From NCBI RefSeq assembly GCF_000319305.2, contig NZ_AMWJ02000002.1, positions 2,246,001-2,310,000 of the forward strand: DNA of 64,000 nucleotides, in the 5' to 3' direction. Source of the DNA: Pseudomonas bharatica CSV86 (GTDB lineage Bacteria; Pseudomonadota; Gammaproteobacteria; Pseudomonadales; Pseudomonadaceae). This document shows positions 10,014 to 19,737 of this stretch, piece after piece. Position numbers and translations under genes: made by a program. The notes under the pieces were generated by a model. That model saw nothing but the letters and a program-made list of their open reading frames with translations, was not told the DNA's origin and made no database searches. Each line of letters starts with the position of its first letter. Position 1 is the stretch's first letter.

Positions 10014-11413
10014 CTGAGCCCCTGATCGACAGCCGCACCCAGGTGATCCTGGTCGACGACGACCCGCACCTGCGCCAGGCCCTCAGCCAGACCCTCGACC
10101 TCGCCGGCCTGCGCGTCCTGCCGCTGAGCGATGCCCAGGGCCTGGCCGGGCGCATCGAGGCCGACTGGCCAGGCGTGGTGGTCAGCGATATCCGCATGCC
10201 CGGCATCGACGGCCTGCAATTGCTCGAGCAACTGCACGGCCAGGACCCCGACCTGCCGGTGCTGCTGATCACCGGCCACGGCGACGTGCCGCTGGCGGTC
10301 CAGGCCATGCGTGCCGGGGCCTACGATTTCCTGGAAAAGCCGTTCGCCAGCGATGCCCTGCTCGACAGCGTGCGCCGTGCCCTTTCGTTGCGCCGCCTGG
10401 TGCTGGACAACCGCAGCCTGCGCCTGGCCCTGAGCGACCGCCAGGAATTGAGCGGTCGCCTGGTCGGCCATTCGCCGTCGATCCAGCGCCTGCGCGAGCA
10501 GATCGGCGCCCTCGCCGGCACCCGCGCCGACGTGCTGATCCTCGGCGAAACCGGTGCCGGCAAGGAAGTCGTAGCCCGTGCCCTGCACGACCTGTCCAGC
10601 CGTCGAGACGGTCCATTCGTAGCGATCAACGCCGGCGCGCTGGCCGAGTCGGTGGTGGAAAGCGAGCTGTTCGGCCACGAGCCCGGCGCCTTTACCGGCG
10701 CGCAGAAAAGGCGCATCGGCAAGTTCGAATTCGCTAATGGCGGCACCTTGTTCCTCGACGAAATCGAAAGCATGAGCCTGGACGTGCAGGTCAAGCTGCT
10801 GCGCATGCTCCAGGAGCGGGTGCTGGAGCGCCTCGGCGGCAACCAGCAGATCCCCCTGGACATCCGGGTGATCGCGGCAACCAAGGAAGACCTGCGCCAG
10901 GCCGCCGACCAGGGCCGCTTCCGCGCCGACCTGTATTACCGCCTGAACGTCGCGCCCCTGCGCATTCCGCCACTGCGCGACCGCGGCGACGACATCCTCG
11001 TGCTGTTCCAGCATTTCGCCGATGCCGCCAGCGCGCGTCACGGCCTGCCGGCCCACGAGCTGCAACCGGCGCAGCGGGCCATGCTGCTGCGCCACGACTG
11101 GCCGGGCAACGTGCGCGAACTGCAGAACGCCGCCGAACGCTTCGCCCTCGGCCTGGAACTGGCCCTCGACGGCCAGGCCGAAAGCAGCAGCGCCTCGCAG
11201 GACTTGCCGCCGGCCCAGGGCAACCTGAGCGAGCAGGTCGAGCACTTCGAGCGCTCGCTGATCGCCGCCGAACTGACCCGCCCCCACGGTTCCATGCGCA
11301 GCCTCGCCGAAGCCCTTGGCATTCCGCGCAAGACCCTGCACGACAAGTTGCGCAAGCATGGCCTGAGCTTCGCCGACAGCCATGTCGCCGATGCCCCCGA
11401 GGACACCCGCTGA
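10010..11413 (+). CDS. dctD: Sigma-54-dependent response regulator DctD
   Basis: This is the partner of DctB that activates sigma-54 promoters of C4-dicarboxylate transport genes. The 467-residue product has a receiver domain with phospho-acceptor Asp60 in VVSDIRMPG, an AAA+ domain with Walker A GETGAGKE, an intact GAFTGA sigma-54 contact loop, Walker B FLDEIE, and a C-terminal Fis-type helix-turn-helix (SLAEALGIPRKTLHDKL). It is translationally coupled to dctB and overlaps the next gene by one base. Confidence 0.94.
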   Translation: MTEPLIDSRTQVILVDDDPHLRQALSQTLDLAGLRVLPLSDAQGLAGRIEADWPGVVVSDIRMPGIDGLQLLEQLHGQDPDLPVLLITGHGDVPLAVQAMRAGAYDFLEKPFASDALLDSVRRALSLRRLVLDNRSLRLALSDRQELSGRLVGHSPSIQRLREQIGALAGTRADVLILGETGAGKEVVARALHDLSSRRDGPFVAINAGALAESVVESELFGHEPGAFTGAQKRRIGKFEFANGGTLFLDEIESMSLDVQVKLLRMLQERVLERLGGNQQIPLDIRVIAATKEDLRQAADQGRFRADLYYRLNVAPLRIPPLRDRGDDILVLFQHFADAASARHGLPAHELQPAQRAMLLRHDWPGNVRELQNAAERFALGLELALDGQAESSSASQDLPPAQGNLSEQVEHFERSLIAAELTRPHGSMRSLAEALGIPRKTLHDKLRKHGLSFADSHVADAPEDTR

Positions 11414-11868
11414 TGAGCAGCGACAGCCACTACCTGGAAAACATCCTGCACCACGACATCCCGCTGACCCGCGAGATGGGCATGGGCGTACTGGACTGGC
11501 AGGCACACTGCCTTCGCCTGCGTCTGCCGCTGGAGCCCAACGTCAACCACAAGAGCACCATGTTCGGCGGCAGCCTGTATTGCGGCGCGGTGCTGGCGGG
11601 CTGGGGCTGGCTGCACCTGCGCCTGCGCGAAGCGGGGGTCGATGACGGGCATATCGTCATCCAGGAAGGGACGATCAGTTATCCGCTGCCCGTGACAGGC
11701 GCGGCCATCGCAGTGTGCGAGGCGCCGGAAGAGAAGGTCTGGGAGCGCTTCATCAAGACCTATGAACGCCATGGCCGGGCACGCTTGAGCCTGCATACCC
11801 GGGTGTTCAACGAAAACGCCGAAGCGCCCGCCGTGGAGTTCGACGGGCAGTACGTGCTACATCGCTGA
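11413..11868 (+). CDS. YiiD C-terminal-type thioesterase
   Basis: A 151-residue hotdog-fold protein of the putative thioesterase family related to the YiiD C-terminus. The region NVNHKSTMFGGSLYCGA carries the family's substrate-pocket motif. Its physiological acyl substrate is unknown. The start ATG overlaps the dctD stop (TGATG), so it is probably the third gene of the dctBD transcript. Its 3' end overlaps the convergent cysQ gene by 12 bases. Confidence 0.8.
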   Translation: MSSDSHYLENILHHDIPLTREMGMGVLDWQAHCLRLRLPLEPNVNHKSTMFGGSLYCGAVLAGWGWLHLRLREAGVDDGHIVIQEGTISYPLPVTGAAIAVCEAPEEKVWERFIKTYERHGRARLSLHTRVFNENAEAPAVEFDGQYVLHR

Positions 11869-12683
11869 GGCCAGTGCCAGCAGCTTGCCGCGCCACGGGG
11901 CGGCGGCTGGCAGGCCGAGGAAGAACGGATTGAGCAACGACTCGCGAGGCGGATAGACGAACGCCTCGCCATCCAGCCCCAGCACTTCGCCGCCCGCCCT
12001 TCCAGCACGCCCTGGGCGGCGGCGGTATCCCACTGCGAGGTCGGCGCCAGGCGCGGGTAGCAATCCGCGGCGCCTTCGGCCAGCAAGCAGAACTTCAGGG
12101 AGCTGCCGATATTCGCCAGCTCCAGCTCGCCCAGCGCTTCGCCCAGGCCGGCCAGCAGGCGCTCCTGCTGCGGGCTGGAATGGCGGCGACTGGCAACCAC
12201 GGTAAATGCCTCGCCCGCCGGCGGCGCCAGGCGTACCTGGATCGCCTCCACTGAACCATCGGCCTCGGCACGCCAGGCGCCGATGCCCTGGCCGCCGTAG
12301 TAGCAGCGGCCATTGACCGGCATCGCCACCACTCCGAACACCACCCGGCCCTGTTCGACCAGGGCGATATTCACGGTGAATTCCTCGGTGCCGGCGATGA
12401 ATTCCTTGGTGCCATCCAGTGGGTCCACCAGCCACCAGCGCTGCCAGGCCTGGCGCTGTTGCAGCGGGATGTCGCAATCCTCTTCCGATAGCACCGAGAT
12501 CTCCGGTGCCAGCGCCTGCAAACCTTCGGCGATGACCTTGTGCGCAGCCAGGTCGGCGGCGGTTACCGGGGAGTCGTCGGCCTTGGCAACCACCGCGACG
12601 TCAGCGCGCCAGAACGGCAGGATGGCCTCACCTGCGCGGCGGGCCAGGTCCACCACCTGAGGCATAAGGTCGACAGGGTTCAT
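11857..12683 (-). CDS. cysQ: 3'(2'),5'-bisphosphate nucleotidase, with one-base frameshift
   Basis: This enzyme removes the 3'-phosphate from PAP, the by-product of PAPS reduction in sulfate assimilation. It belongs to the inositol-phosphatase superfamily: metal ligands SEED, the DPLDGTKEF signature and SQWDTAAAQ are all present. The frame breaks after VLEG near 11998-12001. The adjacent frame supplies GGEVLGLDGEAFVYPPRES and the natural end LLALASAM. Restoring one base gives 275 residues, the normal length. Its ATG overlaps the nudE stop. This is one of several apparent one-base deletions in the window. Confidence 0.88.
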
Positions 12684-13246
12684 ACCGGGAAGACTCCACG
12701 CTGGGTCAGCAGATCACGCACCAGGTACAGCGCCGCCAGCGCCCGGCCTTCGGAGAACTGCGGATGCTGGGCCAATGCCGACAGCTCGCGCAGGCTGACG
12801 CGATCGACGCGCATCGGCTCCGGTTCGTCGCCCGGCAGGCTTTCCTCGTAGAGGTCGGTGGCCAGTACCACCTGGATCTTCTGGCTCATGTAGCCAGGAG
12901 ACAGCGACAACTCGGTGATGTGCTCCAGTTGCCGGGCGCCATAGCCGGCCTCTTCCTTCAGCTCGCGGTTGGCCGCCGCCAGAACGTCCTCGCCCGGCTC
13001 GATCAGGCCCTTGGGCAGGGACAGCTCATATTCATCGGTACCGCCGCAATACTCCTCGACCAGCACCGCGTGCTCGCTGTCGAGCATCGCCACGATCATC
13101 ACTGCGCCATAGCCGTTGCCGCGCCCGACCAGGCGTTCATAGGTGCGCTCGGTGCCATTGGCAAAGCGCAACTGCACGGCTTCGACACGGAACAGGCGGC
13201 TGCTGGCGACGATCTCGCTGGAGAGGACAGTGGGTTTCTGGCGCAT
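12680..13246 (-). CDS. nudE: ADP compounds hydrolase NudE (Nudix)
   Basis: This Nudix hydrolase acts on ADP-ribose, NADH and related nucleoside diphosphate linkages. The 188-residue product carries a complete Nudix box (GX5EX7REX2EEXG pattern around residues 88-110). The open frame extends further upstream, but ATG at 13246 (MRQKPTVLSSE) matches the family N-terminus. Stop and cysQ start overlap, so nudE-cysQ form a two-gene unit, divergent from the HAD phosphatase gene. Confidence 0.92.
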   Translation of the reverse strand: MRQKPTVLSSEIVASSRLFRVEAVQLRFANGTERTYERLVGRGNGYGAVMIVAMLDSEHAVLVEEYCGGTDEYELSLPKGLIEPGEDVLAAANRELKEEAGYGARQLEHITELSLSPGYMSQKIQVVLATDLYEESLPGDEPEPMRVDRVSLRELSALAQHPQFSEGRALAALYLVRDLLTQRGVFPV

Positions 13247-13319
13247 GAGGGGGCGGCTCCTTGGCGGTAACGGGGTACTATACCGCCCACCACGGCCTGA
13301 CCGAACGAGAATCTTGCAC

Positions 13320-13982
13320 ATGCTTCCCCTCGCCTGGCGCGATATAGACACCGTCCTGCTGGACATGGACGGCACCCTGCTCGACCTGCACTACGACAAC
13401 CACTTCTGGCTGGAGCTATTGCCCCAGCGCTATGCCGAGCACCACGGGATCAGCCGGGCCATGGCCGAGCTGGAAATCCAGCCGTTGTTCGAGCGGCATG
13501 CCGGGTCGCTGAACTGGTATTGCCTGGATTTCTGGACCCGGGAACTGAACCTGCCGATTCGCGAACTCAAGCAGCAGAGCGCCGACCTGATCGCCTTGCG
13601 ACCGGATGCCGATACGTTTCTGGCCGCGCTGCGTGAAGCCGGCAAACGGGTGATCCTGATCACCAACGCCCACCGCGATTCCCTGTCGCTGAAGCTGGAG
13701 CGGGTAGCGCTGGCGCCGTATTTCGAACGGATGATCAGCTCGCACGACTATGGTTTCCCCAAGGAGAACCAGCAGTTCTGGAGCGCCTTGCGCGCCGACA
13801 CCGGCTTCGATCCGTCGCGCAGCCTGTTCATCGACGACACCCTGGCGATCCTGCGCAGCGCCCGCGCCTTCGGCGTCGCCCACCTGCTCGCCGTACGCCA
13901 GCCGGACAGCCGCAAGCCTGCGCGCGATACCGAGGAATTCGCGGCGCAGGAAGACTACCGGGTATTACTGGAAGGGCTGTGA
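13320..13982 (+). CDS. yrfG: HAD-superfamily GMP/IMP nucleotidase YrfG-like
   Basis: A HAD-type phosphatase, most likely a purine 5'-nucleotidase of the YrfG family. The 220-residue protein has motif I DMDGTLLDL with the nucleophilic Asp, motif II ITNAHRDSL, motif III Lys in GFPKENQQFW and motif IV FIDDTLAIL. ATG at 13320 is chosen although the frame is open upstream, because it follows a GAGAA site and gives the standard N-terminus. It is divergent from nudE with about 70 bases between. Confidence 0.85.
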   Translation: MLPLAWRDIDTVLLDMDGTLLDLHYDNHFWLELLPQRYAEHHGISRAMAELEIQPLFERHAGSLNWYCLDFWTRELNLPIRELKQQSADLIALRPDADTFLAALREAGKRVILITNAHRDSLSLKLERVALAPYFERMISSHDYGFPKENQQFWSALRADTGFDPSRSLFIDDTLAILRSARAFGVAHLLAVRQPDSRKPARDTEEFAAQEDYRVLLEGL

Positions 13983-13992
13983 AAGCTGACCC

Positions 13993-14076
13993 GGCCTCAT
14001 CGCTGGCAAGCCAGCTCCCACAGGGATTGCATGCACCACGGACTCTGTGGGAGCTGGCTTGCCAGCGATGAGGCCC
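13993..14076. repeat. REP pair (REPIN)
   Basis: Two inverted copies of the Pseudomonas REP core (GGCAAGCCAGCTCCCACAG and its complement) are separated by about 17 bases, forming a long hairpin between the convergent HAD and LysM genes. It may also serve as a transcription barrier for both. Confidence 0.9.
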
Positions 14077-14101
14077 TCAGACACAACAGAAGGCTCGGGG
14101 A

Positions 14102-14542
14102 TTACTCCGGAATACGCAGCACCTGCCCCGGATAGATCTTGTCCGGATGGCTCAGCAGCGGTTTGTTGGCCTCGAAGATCTTCTGGTACTTGTTCGAATT
14201 GCCATACACCCGCTTGGAAATTGCACTCAGGGTATCCCGCTTCTCCACCGTGACGAACCTCGCCGCCTGGGCCACCGGCCCGGCCACGGTGATCTGGTCA
14301 TCCACCGATGCCACACCCTGGATATTGCCCAGGGCCAGAAGAATCTTCTCCTTCTCTTCCTGACTGCTCACCTCGCCCGTAACTGTCACCGTATCACCGC
14401 TCACCGTAGCCTGCACATCGGGGTTGCCGAGCCCTACCTTGGCCACATGCTCCTTGAGCTGCTCACCGGCATTGGCATTGCCGGGCGTCAGCAGATCGAT
14501 GAGTTCTTCCCCCGCTTCTTTCACGAAACTGAACAGACTCAT
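14102..14542 (-). CDS. lysM: BON/LysM protein, potassium-binding protein Kbp-like
   Basis: A 146-residue soluble protein with a BON domain (about residues 25-90, ATVSGDTVTVTGEV) followed by a LysM domain (about 95-145, YTV-like KRDTLSAISKRVYGN and YPGQVLRIPE). This is the YgaU/Kbp architecture, which in E. coli binds potassium and is osmotically induced. There is no signal peptide, consistent with a cytoplasmic protein. A GGGAGAG ribosome site precedes the ATG at 14542. Confidence 0.9.
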   Translation of the reverse strand: MSLFSFVKEAGEELIDLLTPGNANAGEQLKEHVAKVGLGNPDVQATVSGDTVTVTGEVSSQEEKEKILLALGNIQGVASVDDQITVAGPVAQAARFVTVEKRDTLSAISKRVYGNSNKYQKIFEANKPLLSHPDKIYPGQVLRIPE

Positions 14543-14624
14543 AGCGCTCTCCCTGATAAAGGAATCTCGGAGCCCAAAGTCTAGGACAGGTTAGAATGCC
14601 CCGCCCGCCAGCCCCGAGACGACG

Positions 14625-15512
14625 ATGGACATCAAACAGCTGAAATTCCTCATCGCCCTGGATGAAACCCGCCATTTCGGCCAGGCCGCCGCGCTGTGCC
14701 ACGTGACCCAGCCGACCCTGTCGATGCGCCTGCGCAACCTGGAGCGCGAGCTGGGGCTGGAGCTGGTCAACCGTGGCCAGCGCTTCGAGGGCTTTACCGC
14801 CCAGGGCGAACGGGTGCTGGCCTGGGCCCGCTCGGTGCTCGCCGCCTACGACGGGCTGCAGGCCGAGGCCGCCGCCTGTCGCGGGCACCTGGCCGGCACC
14901 CTGCGCCTGGGCATGGTACCGCTGTCCAGCTTCGATCCGCTGCCGCTGCTGCAACGCCTGCACCGCCAACACCCGGACCTGGCCTTCGAACTCAGCGCCC
15001 TCAGTTCCGAGCAGATCCTCGAACAGCTCACCAGCAACCGCCTCGACCTCGGCCTGTCGTACCTGGAGCGCCTCGACCAGGAGCGTTTCGAAGCCCTGCC
15101 GCTGGGGGAGTCGCCCATGGGCCTGCTCTACGACCCGGCGCATTTCCAGTTCGACGATGCACCGCTGCACTGGGAAGCCCTGGCCGGACTGCCCCTGGGC
15201 CTGCTTACCGCCGGCATGCATTTCCGCCAGTCGGTGGACCACAATTTCCATAGCCGCGGCATCACCCCGCGCCTGCTGTTGCAGACCGACGCTGTCCATC
15301 AGTTGGTCCAGGCCGTGCACGGCGGCCTGTGCTGCGCGGTGATGCCGCTGGGCAGCGGCCTCGAAGCGGTGACCGGAGGCTTGCGCCTGCACCCCATCGA
15401 ACAGGCCGCCACCCTCGCCCCGCTGGGCCTGATCATGCGCCGTACCGCGCCACGCTCGGCGCTGGCCGAAGCCTGCCTCAGCGAATACCGCAAGCTGCTC
15501 GACGAAGCATGA
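14625..15512 (+). CDS. LysR-family transcriptional regulator
   Basis: A 295-residue LysR-type regulator with an N-terminal winged helix-turn-helix (FGQAAALCHVTQPTLSMRL) and a C-terminal effector domain. It lies next to fdhD and the YdeP-type oxidoreductase gene and reads in the same direction, so it may control them, but no specific operator was identified. The effector is unknown. Confidence 0.9.
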   Translation: MDIKQLKFLIALDETRHFGQAAALCHVTQPTLSMRLRNLERELGLELVNRGQRFEGFTAQGERVLAWARSVLAAYDGLQAEAAACRGHLAGTLRLGMVPLSSFDPLPLLQRLHRQHPDLAFELSALSSEQILEQLTSNRLDLGLSYLERLDQERFEALPLGESPMGLLYDPAHFQFDDAPLHWEALAGLPLGLLTAGMHFRQSVDHNFHSRGITPRLLLQTDAVHQLVQAVHGGLCCAVMPLGSGLEAVTGGLRLHPIEQAATLAPLGLIMRRTAPRSALAEACLSEYRKLLDEA

Positions 15513-15610
15513 TCGACGGCCTCTATCGGCACATCGGCACAAGCGATTAGACGATACCCGAGCGCAGGCCTAGGCTTAAAGCCTGATCAGCCTTGCCGGT
15601 ATTCCAACAA

Positions 15611-16447
15611 ATGAGCAGCAAACCCCCGGTTTGCGCGGCCTCCACCAGCCTGGAAGCCCCTGCCGCCAGCGTGCGTTACGAGTACAGCCAGCTCGAAGAC
15701 CAATCTCCCGCCAGTGCCGACCTCGCCGAGGAAGTGGCCCTGGCCATCGCCTACAACGGCATCAGCCAGGCGGTGATGCTGGTCAGCCCCACCGATCTCG
15801 ATGATTTCGTGGTCGGGTTCAGTATTGGCAGCGGCATCGTCGACAGCGCCGACGAGATCTACGACATCAAGCTCGCCGGCAGCGGTTCGGCGCTGCACGC
15901 CCAAGTGGAAATCGCCAGCCGCGCGTTCTGGAACCTCAAGACCCAACGCCGCCAGCTGGCCGGTACCAGCGGCTGCGGCCTGTGCGGCGTGGAAGCCGTG
16001 GAACAGGCCCTGCCCGACCTCAAGGTGCTGCCCGGCGCAGCGCTGCCGCCACCTGAATGGCTGGTCGGCCTGCGCCAGCGTATCGCTGCCTTCCAACCCC
16101 TTGGCCAACACTGCGGCGCGGTCCACGCGGCGGCATTCATGGACGCCAGCGGCGAACTGCTCCTTGGCCGCGAGGATATCGGCCGGCACAACGCCCTCGA
16201 CAAACTGATCGGCGCCCTGGTCCGCCAGCGCATCGACACCCAGGGCGGCCTGGCCGTGGTCACCAGCCGCTGCAGCCTGGAACTGATCCAGAAAGTCCTG
16301 CGCGCCGGCATCCAGACCCTGGTCAGCCTGTCGTCGCCCACCGGCCTGGCCCTGCAATGGGCCCGGCGCCATAACCTGAACCTCATCCACCTGCCGCAGC
16401 ACAGTGCACCAAGGGTCTACAGCCCTGCACGGGAGAACAGATCGTGA
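15611..16447 (+). CDS. fdhD: Formate dehydrogenase sulfurtransferase FdhD
   Basis: FdhD transfers sulfur from the cysteine desulfurase to the molybdenum cofactor of formate dehydrogenase-type enzymes. The 278-residue product has the sulfur-carrying CXXC motif in SGCGLCGVE, plus the FdhD signatures GREDIGRHNALDKLIG and TSRCSLELIQKV. ATG at 15611 is preferred; a TTG six codons upstream is also in frame and neither has a clear ribosome site. The stop overlaps the start of the next gene (GTGA), consistent with it serving that oxidoreductase. Confidence 0.92.
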   Translation: MSSKPPVCAASTSLEAPAASVRYEYSQLEDQSPASADLAEEVALAIAYNGISQAVMLVSPTDLDDFVVGFSIGSGIVDSADEIYDIKLAGSGSALHAQVEIASRAFWNLKTQRRQLAGTSGCGLCGVEAVEQALPDLKVLPGAALPPPEWLVGLRQRIAAFQPLGQHCGAVHAAAFMDASGELLLGREDIGRHNALDKLIGALVRQRIDTQGGLAVVTSRCSLELIQKVLRAGIQTLVSLSSPTGLALQWARRHNLNLIHLPQHSAPRVYSPARENRS

Positions 16448-18780
16448 GCCTGCATCATCAAGCCGACCAGAAACCCGTTCCGCGCTACAAACCCTACAAC
16501 GGCGCTGCCGGAGGCTGGGGCGCACTACGCAGCGTGGTACAGGCGTGGGTCGGTAGCGACAACGCCCTGAAGAACATCCGCGCCCTGCTCAAGACCAACC
16601 AGAACGGCGGTTTCGACTGCCCGGGCTGTGCCTGGGGCGACTCGCCGGAACACGGCATGGTCAAGTTCTGCGAGAACGGCGCCAAGGCGGTGAACTGGGA
16701 AGCGACCAAGCGCCGCGTCGACCCGACCTTCTTCGCCCGCCACAGCGTCACCTCGCTGCTCGCGCAGAGTGACTACTGGCTCGAATACCAGGGCCGCCTG
16801 ACCGACCCGATGGTCTACGACCCGGTGGGCGACCGTTACCGGCCGATCGCCTGGGACGACGCCTTCGCCCTGATCGCCCGCCACCTGCACGCGCTGGAAA
16901 GCCCGGACCAGGCCGAGTTCTACACCTCGGGCCGGGCCAGCAACGAAGCGGCCTATCTCTACCAACTGTTCGTCCGCGCCTACGGCACCAACAACTTCCC
17001 GGACTGCTCGAACATGTGCCACGAGGCCAGCGGCGTGGCCCTCAGCCAGAGCGTCGGGGTCGGCAAGGGCACGGTCACCTTCGATGACTTCGAGCACGCC
17101 GATGCGATCTTCGTCTGGGGCCAGAACCCGGGCACCAATCACCCGCGCATGCTCGAACCATTGCGCGAGGCCGTGCAGCGCGGCGCCCAGGTGGTGTGCA
17201 TCAACCCGCTCAAGGAGCGCGGCCTGGAGCGCTTCCAGCACCCGCAGCACCCGATCGAGATGCTCACCAACGGCGACAAGCCGACCAACACCGCCTTCTT
17301 CCGCCCGGCCCTGGGTGGCGACATGGCGATGATGCGCGGCATGGCCAAGTTCCTCCTGCAGTGGGAGCGCGAGGCGCTGGCCAAGGGTGAAGAGCCGATC
17401 TTCGACCACGCGTTCATCGCCGAGCACACCGCCACCGTCGACGACTACCTGGCGGTGGTCGATGCCACCTCTTGGGAACAGATCCAGACCCAATCCGGCC
17501 TGCACCTGGGCGAGATCGAACTGGCCGCGCGGATGTACGTGAAGGCCAGCAAAGTCATCATGTGCTGGGCCATGGGCATCACCCAGCACCGCCACTCGGT
17601 GCCGACCATCCAGGAAATCGCCAACCTCATGCTGCTGCGCGGCAACCTCGGCCAGCCGGGCGCCGGCCTGTGTCCGGTGCGCGGCCACAGCAACGTGCAG
17701 GGCGACCGTACCATGGGCATCAACGAACGCCCGCCGGTGGCGCTGCTGGATTCGCTGGAGCGTCGTTTCGGCTTCCCGGTGCCGCGGCACAACGGCCACA
17801 ACACGGTCGAGGCGATCCACGCCATGCTCGCTGGCCGGGCCAAGGTGTTCATCGGGCTGGGCGGCAACTTCGCCCAGGCCACTCCCGACACCGAGCGCAC
17901 CGCCCAGGCCCTGCGCAACTGCGACCTGACCGTGCATATCAGCACCAAGCTCAACCGCAGCCACCTGGTCCACGGCAAGGAAGCGTTGATCCTGCCCTGC
18001 CTTGGCCGTACCGATATCGACCAGCAAGGCGAAGGCCCGCAGGCCGTGACCGTGGAAGACTCGTTCAGCATGGTCCACGCCTCCAATGGCCAGCTCAAGC
18101 CGCTGTCGTCGCAGATGCGCTCGGAACCTGCGGTGATCGCCGGTATCGCGGCGGCGACCGTGGGCAACCATCCGGTGGACTGGAACTGGCTGATCGCCGA
18201 CTACGACCGCATTCGCGACCTGATCGCCGAAACCATCCCCGGCTTCGACCGCTTCAACGAACGGCTCAAGCACCCGGGTGGTTTCTACCTCGGCAACAAC
18301 GCCGGCCAGCGCATCTGGAAAACTGCCAGCGGCAAGGCCAACTTCAAGGCCAACCGCCTGCCGGACGACCTGATTCACGAAGGCGTGCGGGCCAGCGGCA
18401 AACTGCCGGACCTGATCATGCAATCGATGCGCTCGCACGATCAGTACAACACCACCATCTATGGGCTGGACGACCGTTATCGCGGGGTGCGCGGGCAGCG
18501 CAACGTGCTGTTCGCCAACGAGGCGGACATCCTTCGCCTGGGCTTCAACCCGGGTGACAAGGTAGACATCGTGTCGCTGTGGGGGGATGGCCTGGAGCGT
18601 CGGGTCACCGGCTTCACCTTGCTGGCGTTCGACATCCCGGCGGGGCAGGCGGCGGCCTACTATCCGGAGGTGAACCCGCTAGTGCCGCTGGAGAGCGTGG
18701 GGGATGGCAGCCATACCCCGACCTCGAAGTTCGTCGCGATCCAGCTGAAGCCGGCCACTGTCGAGGCGCGCATTATCTAG
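16444..18780 (+). CDS. ydeP: FdhF/YdeP-family molybdopterin oxidoreductase
   Basis: A 778-residue molybdopterin-guanine-dinucleotide oxidoreductase of the YdeP branch. Features are the N-terminal CPGCAWGD segment, FYTSGRASNEAAYLYQLF, NMCHEASGV, WGQNPGTNHPRM, and a C-terminal molydopterin-dinucleotide-binding domain (TSGKANF onward). The start is GTG at 16444, overlapping fdhD by four bases. Its electron donor and substrate are unknown; E. coli YdeP has been linked to acid resistance. A REP pair follows the stop. Confidence 0.88.
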   Translation: MSLHHQADQKPVPRYKPYNGAAGGWGALRSVVQAWVGSDNALKNIRALLKTNQNGGFDCPGCAWGDSPEHGMVKFCENGAKAVNWEATKRRVDPTFFARHSVTSLLAQSDYWLEYQGRLTDPMVYDPVGDRYRPIAWDDAFALIARHLHALESPDQAEFYTSGRASNEAAYLYQLFVRAYGTNNFPDCSNMCHEASGVALSQSVGVGKGTVTFDDFEHADAIFVWGQNPGTNHPRMLEPLREAVQRGAQVVCINPLKERGLERFQHPQHPIEMLTNGDKPTNTAFFRPALGGDMAMMRGMAKFLLQWEREALAKGEEPIFDHAFIAEHTATVDDYLAVVDATSWEQIQTQSGLHLGEIELAARMYVKASKVIMCWAMGITQHRHSVPTIQEIANLMLLRGNLGQPGAGLCPVRGHSNVQGDRTMGINERPPVALLDSLERRFGFPVPRHNGHNTVEAIHAMLAGRAKVFIGLGGNFAQATPDTERTAQALRNCDLTVHISTKLNRSHLVHGKEALILPCLGRTDIDQQGEGPQAVTVEDSFSMVHASNGQLKPLSSQMRSEPAVIAGIAAATVGNHPVDWNWLIADYDRIRDLIAETIPGFDRFNERLKHPGGFYLGNNAGQRIWKTASGKANFKANRLPDDLIHEGVRASGKLPDLIMQSMRSHDQYNTTIYGLDDRYRGVRGQRNVLFANEADILRLGFNPGDKVDIVSLWGDGLERRVTGFTLLAFDIPAGQAAAYYPEVNPLVPLESVGDGSHTPTSKFVAIQLKPATVEARII

Positions 18781-18792
18781 GTTGTTGCTGAT

Positions 18793-18859
18793 GGCCCTAT
18801 CGCTGGCAAGCCAGCTCCCACAGGGTCTTGTGGGAGCTGGCTTGCCAGCGATAGGGCCC
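18793..18859. repeat. REP pair (REPIN)
   Basis: Inverted REP copies with a very short loop (TCT) lie between the convergent ydeP-like and tauD genes. The ends carry the extended arms GGCCCTATCGCTGG and its complement. Confidence 0.9.
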
Positions 18860-18879
18860 TCAAATCCACCACAAAACTG

Positions 18880-19713
18880 TCAGAAGGGCACATCCCCGAG
18901 GATGGTCGCCCGATGCATCACCCGCCGCTGTGGCCGGTAATCATCCACCGCGTAATGCTGGGTCACGCGGTTGTCCCAGAACGCCACGTCACCCACCTGC
19001 CAGCGCCAGCGGATGGTGAATTCCGGGCGGGTGGCGTGGGCGAACAGCAGCTTCAGGATCGCCTCGCTTTCCTGCTCGCTCAGCTCATTGATCCGGGTGG
19101 TGAACCCGTCACTGACGAACAGCGACTTGCGCCCGCTCACCGGATGCGTGCGGATCACCGGATGGGAAATTGGCGGGTTGGCCTTGCGCGTGGCTTCCCA
19201 GCGCGCCAGGTCCTCCGGCGTGCTGCCGAAGCGCGCCAGGGGGAACGACTTGGTGAAATCATGGGTCGCCGTCAGCCCGTCCAGCAGGCGCTTCAACGGC
19301 TCGGACAGCGCCTCGTACGCCGCGATCCCGCTGGCCCACAAGGTATCCCCGCCAAACGCCGGCACCTGCTTTGCCGCCAGCACCGCGCCCAGCGCCGGGG
19401 TCGGCAGGAAGGTGACGTCGGTGTGCCAGATGGCGTTGTCGCGCACATCGGTGACCGCAGTATCGAGTACCAGCACCTGCGGGGTTTCCGGAATGTTCGG
19501 GTAGATCGGGTGAATATGCAGGTCGCCAAAGCGCGCCGCGAAATTGGCCTGCTGCTGCGGGGTGATCGATTGCTCGCGGAAGAACAGCACCTGGTGCGCG
19601 AGCAGGGCTTGCTCGATGGCATCGCGGGTGGTGGCGTCGATCTCGCGGCTGAGGTCCACGCCGCTGATGTGTGCGCCGAGCGCCGGGCTCAGCGGGGTAA
19701 TGATCAGGCTCAT
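18880..19713 (-). CDS. tauD: Taurine dioxygenase
   Basis: Fe(II)/2-oxoglutarate-dependent dioxygenase releasing sulfite from taurine. The 277-residue product has the HXD iron ligands in WHTDVTF, the distal His in the MHRATILGD segment near the C-terminus, and the 2-oxoglutarate-binding Arg nearby. It is the last gene of tauABCD, separated from tauC by 24 bases, and supplies sulfur during sulfate limitation. Confidence 0.95.
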   Translation of the reverse strand: MSLIITPLSPALGAHISGVDLSREIDATTRDAIEQALLAHQVLFFREQSITPQQQANFAARFGDLHIHPIYPNIPETPQVLVLDTAVTDVRDNAIWHTDVTFLPTPALGAVLAAKQVPAFGGDTLWASGIAAYEALSEPLKRLLDGLTATHDFTKSFPLARFGSTPEDLARWEATRKANPPISHPVIRTHPVSGRKSLFVSDGFTTRINELSEQESEAILKLLFAHATRPEFTIRWRWQVGDVAFWDNRVTQHYAVDDYRPQRRVMHRATILGDVPF

Positions 19714-19737
19714 GTCTGTCTCACTGATGAATTCGTT